Positions 6,148 to 9,511 of a DNA stretch of 9,511 nucleotides are shown here, piece after piece. The DNA is from Candidatus Eiseniibacteriota bacterium (lineage in GTDB: Bacteria; Eisenbacteria; RBG-16-71-46). The stretch covers positions 1 through 9,511 of the forward strand of contig VBOS01000158.1 in NCBI GenBank assembly GCA_005893185.1, read 5' to 3'. The position numbers were made by a program, and so were the translations under genes. The first letter of the stretch is position 1. Each line of letters begins with the position of its first letter. The notes under the pieces are model-generated. The model saw nothing but the letters and a program-made list of their open reading frames with translations, had not been told where the DNA came from and ran no database searches.

Positions 6148-7095
6148 ATGCCCGACGATCTCATCCGCCGCCTGCTCCACGGCGAGCGCGTGCCGCTCGC
6201 CCGCGCGATCTCCGCGGTCGAGAACGAGGCGCCCGATGCGGTCGCGATCCTGAACGCCTGCTATGAGAAGAGCGGCCGCGCCTTCCGCCTCGGCGTCACG
6301 GGGCCGCCGGGGGCCGGGAAGAGCACGCTGGTCGCGCGCCTGGCTCAGGAATACCGCCGTCGCGGCGAGACCGTTGCGGTCGTAGCCGTTGACCCCACGA
6401 GTCCCTTCACAGGCGGCGCGCTGCTCGGTGACCGCGTGCGGATGTCGGATCTGGCCGGCGATCCCGGCGTCTTCATCCGGTCGATGGCCACGCGCGGCAG
6501 CCAGGGCGGGCTGGCTGTGCACACAGCCCAGGCGTGCGACGTGCTCGACGCAGCCGGCTTCTCGCGCGTGTTGATCGAGACCGTCGGCGTCGGCCAGAGC
6601 GAGCTGGAGGTGGCGCAGACCGCCGACTCGACCTGCGTCGTCCTGGTGCCCGAGTCGGGCGACGGCGTGCAGGCGATGAAGGCCGGGCTCATGGAGATCG
6701 GGGACCTGTTCGTGATCAACAAGTCCGACCGTGAGGGCGCTGAGCGCGCAGCTTTCGCCGTCCGCTCGGCGCTGGAGCTGCGCCCGCCGTCGCCCGACGG
6801 CTGGACGCCGCCCGTGCTGCTCACCGTTGCGCCGGAGGGGAAGGGCGTGAGCGAAGTGGTCGAGCGCTTCGAGGCGCACTTCGAGCAGCTGAAGTCGCAC
6901 GGCAGTCTCGCCGGCCGTCGCCGCCGAAGTGTCGAGCAGCGCATGCGAGACCTGCTGCGCGCCCAGCTGTGGGACGTTTTCATGGAACGGGTGCCGGTCC
7001 GTGTCTGGGAGGATAGCGTGCAGACTTTGGTCGAGCATCGGCTGAGCCCGCACGAAGCAGCCGAGCGGCTGCGGCGCCTCGTGGGGGCACCGTGA
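6148..7095 (+). CDS. meaB: MeaB/ArgK-family G-protein chaperone of B12-dependent acyl-CoA mutase
   Basis: MeaB GTPases (MMAA in humans) gate the loading of adenosylcobalamin onto methylmalonyl-CoA or related mutases and protect them from inactivation. The 315-residue protein has the family layout: a helical N-terminus (LHGERVPLARAISAVEN), Walker A GPPGAGKST (52-60), the switch-type stretch VDPTSPFTGGALLGDRVRM (81-99), RSMATRGSQGGL (111-122), ETVGVGQSE (144-152) and the guanine-specificity motif NKSD (191-194), then a C-terminal dimerisation arm. ATG 6148 fits the usual N-terminus; GGAGG at 6128-6132 lies 15 nt upstream, which is far for a ribosome binding site, and no canonical start codon lies nearer in frame. 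A mutase gene at 8534 supplies the expected partner, although marR and yceI intervene. Confidence 0.94.
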   Translation: MPDDLIRRLLHGERVPLARAISAVENEAPDAVAILNACYEKSGRAFRLGVTGPPGAGKSTLVARLAQEYRRRGETVAVVAVDPTSPFTGGALLGDRVRMSDLAGDPGVFIRSMATRGSQGGLAVHTAQACDVLDAAGFSRVLIETVGVGQSELEVAQTADSTCVVLVPESGDGVQAMKAGLMEIGDLFVINKSDREGAERAAFAVRSALELRPPSPDGWTPPVLLTVAPEGKGVSEVVERFEAHFEQLKSHGSLAGRRRRSVEQRMRDLLRAQLWDVFMERVPVRVWEDSVQTLVEHRLSPHEAAERLRRLVGAP

Positions 7096-7102
7096 GGTGG
7101 AG

Positions 7103-7180
7103 ATGGACCTCGCCAAGCTCTTGGCAGCGATGGATTTGTCGCATTTCCCACGATTGGATGAATCGTTATTAGTTGATTAG
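7103..7180 (+). CDS. Possible 25-residue small ORF after meaB
   Basis: An ATG at 7103, with GAGG at 7094-7097 overlapping the meaB stop, opens a 25-codon frame ending in TAG at 7180. The product would start MDLAKLLAAMDLSHF and is amphipathic and Leu-rich. The frame ends inside the operator-like sequence upstream of marR. It could be a leader peptide, the remnant start of a former gene displaced when marR-yceI arrived, or chance. The second half is visibly AT-richer than neighbouring genes. I do not recognise it. Confidence 0.2.
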   Translation: MDLAKLLAAMDLSHFPRLDESLLVD

Positions 7181-7189
7181 TCATCCAAT
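7153..7189 (+). promoter_or_regulatory. Operator-like inverted repeat upstream of marR
   Basis: A perfect 9-bp inverted repeat, ATTGGATGA (7153-7161) and TCATCCAAT (7181-7189), encloses a 19-bp AT-rich spacer. Inside lies TTGATTAGTCAT (7173-7184). Its reverse complement differs at one of 12 positions from the site at 7714-7725 before yceI. The location 21 bases before the MarR start, and the imperfect dyad, fit binding by a dimeric winged-helix repressor. That MarR is the binder is inference. Confidence 0.55.
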
Positions 7190-7209
7190 TTGCCGTGAGG
7201 GAGAAGCCC

Positions 7210-7689
7210 ATGCGATCCACCACCAGCCGAATCAAGAGCGAGATCAAGCAGAAGAAGCCCTTTCGCTCGCGCCAGCAGGAGGCGGCCATCGCCATCTTGC
7301 GCACGGCGGATGTGGTCCGGCGGCGGCTCGCCCGGGTCATCGAGACCCGGGGGATCACGCTCCAGCAGTACAACGTGCTGAGGATCGTCGGGGGCGCGGG
7401 AAGCGAAGGGATACCGACCCTTGAGATTGCCGGGCGAATGATCGAGCAAACGCCGGGCATCACCCGGCTCCTCGACCGGCTCGAGGCGCGCAAGCTCGTG
7501 CGGCGCGAGCGCTGCCCGTCGGATCGCCGCCAGGTGCTGTGCTGGCTCACCGGGCAGGGCCGGGCGCTTCTGAAGGAGCTGGAGGGCCCGGTCGACCGGG
7601 CCGACCACGACGCGATCGGCGGCCTCGAGTCTGCCGCGGTCGACCGGCTGATCGGCTTGCTGGATGGGGTGCGGGGGGAGGTGGAATGA
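7210..7689 (+). CDS. MarR-family transcriptional regulator
   Basis: From ATG 7210 the protein has 159 residues, a normal MarR length. MarR proteins are dimeric winged-helix regulators, often repressors released by phenolic, lipid-like or oxidising ligands. Visible parts are the dimerisation helix (about 20-45), GITLQQYNVLRIVGG (48-62), the recognition-helix region IEQTPGITRLLDRLEARKLVRRE (78-100) and the wing with the family signature PSDRRQVLCWLTGQG (103-117). GTG 7195 would also give an open start, but the sequence there is GAGGGAGA, an ideal ribosome binding site 6-7 nt before ATG 7210, so the later start is preferred. Operator-like sites lie upstream of this gene and of yceI, which suggests autoregulation and control of yceI. 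The ligand is unknown. No typical OhrR N-terminal redox cysteine is seen; Cys residues are at 102 and 111, in the wing. Confidence 0.88.
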   Translation: MRSTTSRIKSEIKQKKPFRSRQQEAAIAILRTADVVRRRLARVIETRGITLQQYNVLRIVGGAGSEGIPTLEIAGRMIEQTPGITRLLDRLEARKLVRRERCPSDRRQVLCWLTGQGRALLKELEGPVDRADHDAIGGLESAAVDRLIGLLDGVRGEVE

Positions 7690-7712
7690 GGGAAGCGTTC
7701 TCGGACCAAACA

Positions 7713-7726
7713 ATTGACTAATCAAT
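7713..7726 (+). promoter_or_regulatory. Operator-like dyad upstream of yceI
   Basis: ATTGACTAATCAAT is a near-perfect palindrome (6 of 7 base pairs match across the dyad). Twelve bases of it (7714-7725) match, with one difference, the reverse complement of 7173-7184 before marR. Dyads of the TTGA-N4-TCAA type are typical of MarR-family operators. It sits in the 68-base gap after marR, 20 bases before the AAGGAGAA ribosome binding site of yceI. Confidence 0.6.
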
Positions 7727-7757
7727 CATTTACCCATCACTCAGCAAGGAGAATCTC

Positions 7758-8357
7758 ATGTCGCTCCGCATCGCAGTCGCAGTCGCAGCTTTGACCCTGA
7801 CCGCATCTGCCGCATCGGCCACCACCCAGACCTTCGTCGTGGACAAGAACCACTCGGAGGCCGGCTTCAAGGTCCGCCACCTGCTCAGCAAGACGCCCGG
7901 CCGGTTCAACGACTTCGCCGGCACCATTCGGCTCGACCCGGCAAAGCCCGAGTCATCGAGCGTCGAGTTCCGCATCCGCGCCGAGAGCGTGGACACCGAC
8001 GTCCCCGACCGCGACAAGCACCTCCGCAGCGCGGACTTCTTCGACGTCGCGAATCACCCCGAGATCGTCTTCAAGAGCGAGTCCGTGCGGCGCACGGGCG
8101 ATGACCGCTACGACGTCACCGGAACGCTCAGCATCCGCGGGGTCGAGAAGCGCATCACGCTGCCGGTCACGTACTACGGGCAGACGCATGACCCCTGGGG
8201 CGGCGAGCGCGTCGGGTTCTCGACGGCCGTCACCCTCGATCGGAAGGACTTGGGCATGGTCTGGAACAAGGCGCTCGACCAGGGCGGCTTCCTCCTCGGC
8301 GACGAGGTCTGGGTGACGCTCGAGATCGAGGCGGTCCGCGACAAGTCGGCGAGCTGA
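7758..8357 (+). CDS. YceI-family periplasmic lipid-binding-like protein
   Basis: This 199-residue protein is a YceI/lipocalin-like protein. The family folds as an eight-stranded antiparallel barrel that can hold an isoprenoid or other amphiphile and is exported to the periplasm; physiological roles vary. A signal peptide is clear: SLRIAVAVAALTLTASAASA, cleavage after the ASA at residues 19-21. The mature part shows FVVDKNHSEAGFKVRHLLSK (about 25-44), the family's D-x-x-HS-x-x-x-F-x-V start; then the DKHLRSADFFDV stretch (about 92-103), HPEIVFKSESV, LSIRGVEKRITLPV and FSTAVTLDRKDLGMVWN, all classic. A strong AAGGAGAA (7746-7753) precedes ATG 7758. It is probably controlled by the adjacent MarR through the dyad at 7713-7726. 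Its link to the flanking mutase genes is unclear. Confidence 0.93.
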   Translation: MSLRIAVAVAALTLTASAASATTQTFVVDKNHSEAGFKVRHLLSKTPGRFNDFAGTIRLDPAKPESSSVEFRIRAESVDTDVPDRDKHLRSADFFDVANHPEIVFKSESVRRTGDDRYDVTGTLSIRGVEKRITLPVTYYGQTHDPWGGERVGFSTAVTLDRKDLGMVWNKALDQGGFLLGDEVWVTLEIEAVRDKSAS

Positions 8358-8386
8358 TCGCGCGCGTGGGCGGGCTAGGGGGCGAG

Positions 8387-8450
8387 CCGCGCCCGGCCCG
8401 GGCGCGGAGGCTGCCCGCGAAGCGGCGCAGCTGCGCACTCCCCTTCGCGG
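8387..8450 (+). terminator. GC-rich hairpin pair after yceI, possible terminator
   Basis: Two hairpins follow the yceI stop by about 30 bases. The first has perfect 10-bp arms around one base: CCGCGCCCGG (8387-8396) and CCGGGCGCGG (8398-8407). The second has outer arms CCGCGAAG (8415-8422) and CTTCGCGG (8443-8450) enclosing the palindrome GCGCAGCTGCGC (8425-8436). A third repeat, CGGCGGC (8448-8454) with GCCGCCG (8464-8470), overlaps the second by three bases. No T-run follows any of them, so termination without a U-tract, an mRNA 3' end stabiliser or a 5' leader structure of the mutase are all possible. Confidence 0.4.
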
Positions 8451-8533
8451 CGGCGCGAGTCGAGCCGCCGTATGTCGCCGCCCGCTCGCGGAAGCCCGCG
8501 GGACCGTTCACCACAGCCACCAGGAGCGCCTTC

Positions 8534-9511
8534 ATGGCCATGCGCACATCCGCCGGCAAGCCGCGCGGAAAGGCGCACCGTCGCCCCGATCGCCCGGGCC
8601 ACCGGCCCGTCACCCCCGCTCCGCCCCAAGGCCGTGCCCCGTCGCAGGACGGGAGCCCGCCGCCGACCTGGGAGGGCCAGCGCAAGGCCTGGGAGGCGCG
8701 CTACGCGGGCGCGAAGGAGCGCGCGGGGCTCTACCCGTTCACCATCTCGGGCATCCCGATCAAGCCGCTCTACACCCCCGAGGATCTCGCGGGCATGGAC
8801 CGCGCGCGCGACCTGGGCTTCCCGGGCGAGTTCCCCTACACCCGCGGGATCCGCGACAACATGTACCGCGGGCGCATGTACACGATGCGCCAGTTCTCGG
8901 GCTTCGGCACGCCGAAGGAATCGAATCAGCGCTACCACTCGCTGTTCGAGCACGGGCAGACCGGGCTCTCGATCGCGTTCGACAACCCCACGATCATGGG
9001 CTACGACAGCGACCATCCGAAGGCGCACGGCGAGGTCGGAAAGTGCGGCGTGGCGGTGGACAGCCTGCGCGACATGGAGATCCTGCTCGCCGGGATCGAT
9101 CCGGGCGCGATCTCGACCTCGATGACGATCAACGGCCCGGCGGCCACCATGTTCGCCTTCTACCTCGCGAACGCCGAGAAGCGCGGTGTGCCTTTCGAAC
9201 GCCTGCGCGGCACGCTGCAGAACGACATCCTCAAGGAGTACATCGCCCAGAAGTGCTGGTGCTTCCCGCCGCGACCTTCGTTGCGGATCATCGTGGACCT
9301 GATCGAGTTCGCGACCCGGCGCGTGCCGCAGTGGAACACGATCTCCATTACCGGATACCACATCCGCGAGGCCGGCTCGACCGCCGCCCAGGAGCTGGCC
9401 TTCACGCTCGCCGACGGCTTCACCTACGTCGAGGAGTGCATGAAGCGCGGGCTCGAAGTGGACGATTTCGCCCCGCGGCTCTCGTTCTTCTGGAACAGCC
9501 ACCTCGACTTC
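8534..9511 (+). CDS. B12-dependent acyl-CoA mutase large subunit, isobutyryl-CoA mutase-like (3' end outside window)
   Basis: The frame is open from ATG 8534 to the window end (326 codons). The TIM-barrel substrate-binding domain of the methylmalonyl-CoA mutase superfamily is unmistakable: ISGIPIKPLYTPEDL (71-85), RGRMYTMRQFSGFGT (112-126), GLSIAFDNPTIMGYDSDHP (144-162), STSMTINGPA (194-203), GTLQNDILKEYIAQK (226-240), GYHIREAGSTAAQELAFTLADG (starting 274) and FAPRLSFFWNSHLDF (312-326). Conserved R114, T117, R119, Q229 and H276 align without gaps to R82, T85, R87, Q197 and H244 of the Propionibacterium enzyme. F121 and Q239 replace its Tyr89 and Arg207, as in isobutyryl-CoA mutase. A basic Pro-rich extension (1-45) precedes the family start. 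AGGAG at 8522-8526, 7 nt upstream, supports ATG 8534; ATG 8540 is the only close alternative. The cobalamin-binding part or subunit is not in view. Confidence 0.93.
   Translation, partial: MAMRTSAGKPRGKAHRRPDRPGHRPVTPAPPQGRAPSQDGSPPPTWEGQRKAWEARYAGAKERAGLYPFTISGIPIKPLYTPEDLAGMDRARDLGFPGEFPYTRGIRDNMYRGRMYTMRQFSGFGTPKESNQRYHSLFEHGQTGLSIAFDNPTIMGYDSDHPKAHGEVGKCGVAVDSLRDMEILLAGIDPGAISTSMTINGPAATMFAFYLANAEKRGVPFERLRGTLQNDILKEYIAQKCWCFPPRPSLRIIVDLIEFATRRVPQWNTISITGYHIREAGSTAAQELAFTLADGFTYVEECMKRGLEVDDFAPRLSFFWNSHLDF

Noticed and set aside
6345..7709. Long minus-strand frame spanning meaB, the AT-rich gap and marR
   Set aside because: It crosses two well-identified genes and their intergenic operator, and encodes a Ser/Arg-rich sequence with no domain.
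8408..8507. Cobalamin-riboswitch-like fragments (GGCTGCCCGCG near 8409; GGAAGCCCGCGGGACC near 8490) before a B12-dependent mutase
   Set aside because: The conserved upstream core and the spacing of a cobalamin riboswitch are not recognisable, and the similarity is to GC-rich stretches common here. A covariance-model search (Rfam cobalamin) over 8358-8533 would decide.
8375..9502. 375-codon minus-strand frame opposite the mutase gene
   Set aside because: The plus-strand mutase motifs are unambiguous; the antisense product is a shadow.

Overview
This is a very GC-rich bacterial chromosomal segment in which every gene I can support lies on the + strand. It joins a conserved translation and RNA-maintenance cluster to a coenzyme B12-dependent acyl-CoA mutase locus. 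The phylum cannot be fixed from the sequence alone. The broken ribosomal cluster order (no rpsP before khpA, a lipoprotein gene between trmD and rplS) and the lipoprotein family, which I associate from memory with GC-rich uncultured lineages such as Candidatus Eisenbacteria, point to an environmental bacterium of that kind. This placement is a low-confidence inference.

Layout. Positions 1-373 hold the C-terminal end of a membrane polyprenyl-phosphate sugar-1-phosphate transferase (WecA/TagO/MraY superfamily). Next comes the cluster khpA-like KH protein (499-717), rimM (793-1305) and trmD (1302-2261), with a striking 52-nt hairpin (720-771) between khpA and rimM. TrmD carries a basic, low-complexity C-terminal tail. 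A lipoprotein gene of unknown function (2321-3040), with its own promoter candidate, separates trmD from rplS (3184-3549). A good promoter precedes rplS, which overlaps rnhB (3546-4178). yraN (4294-4644) and a GT28/MGDG-synthase-like glycosyltransferase (4655-6010) follow.

The second half starts with a promoter candidate and meaB (6148-7095), the G-protein chaperone of B12-dependent mutases. A marR (7210-7689) and secreted yceI (7758-8357) pair then intervenes. The intergenic regions before marR and before yceI are unusually AT-rich and share a near-identical 12-bp operator-like site in opposite orientations. After a GC-rich hairpin cluster (8387-8470), a mutase large-subunit gene starts at 8534 and runs off the window.

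Functionally, the first half supplies ribosome maturation (RimM, TrmD, L19), RNA and DNA housekeeping (KhpA, RNase HII, YraN) and envelope lipids. The second half supplies acyl-CoA carbon-skeleton rearrangement plus its chaperone. The most informative observation is that the mutase has Phe and Gln at the two positions where methylmalonyl-CoA mutase has Tyr and Arg. This suggests an isobutyryl-CoA-type mutase rather than methylmalonyl-CoA mutase. I see no CRISPR array, transposase, tRNA, rRNA or clearly new multi-gene system.
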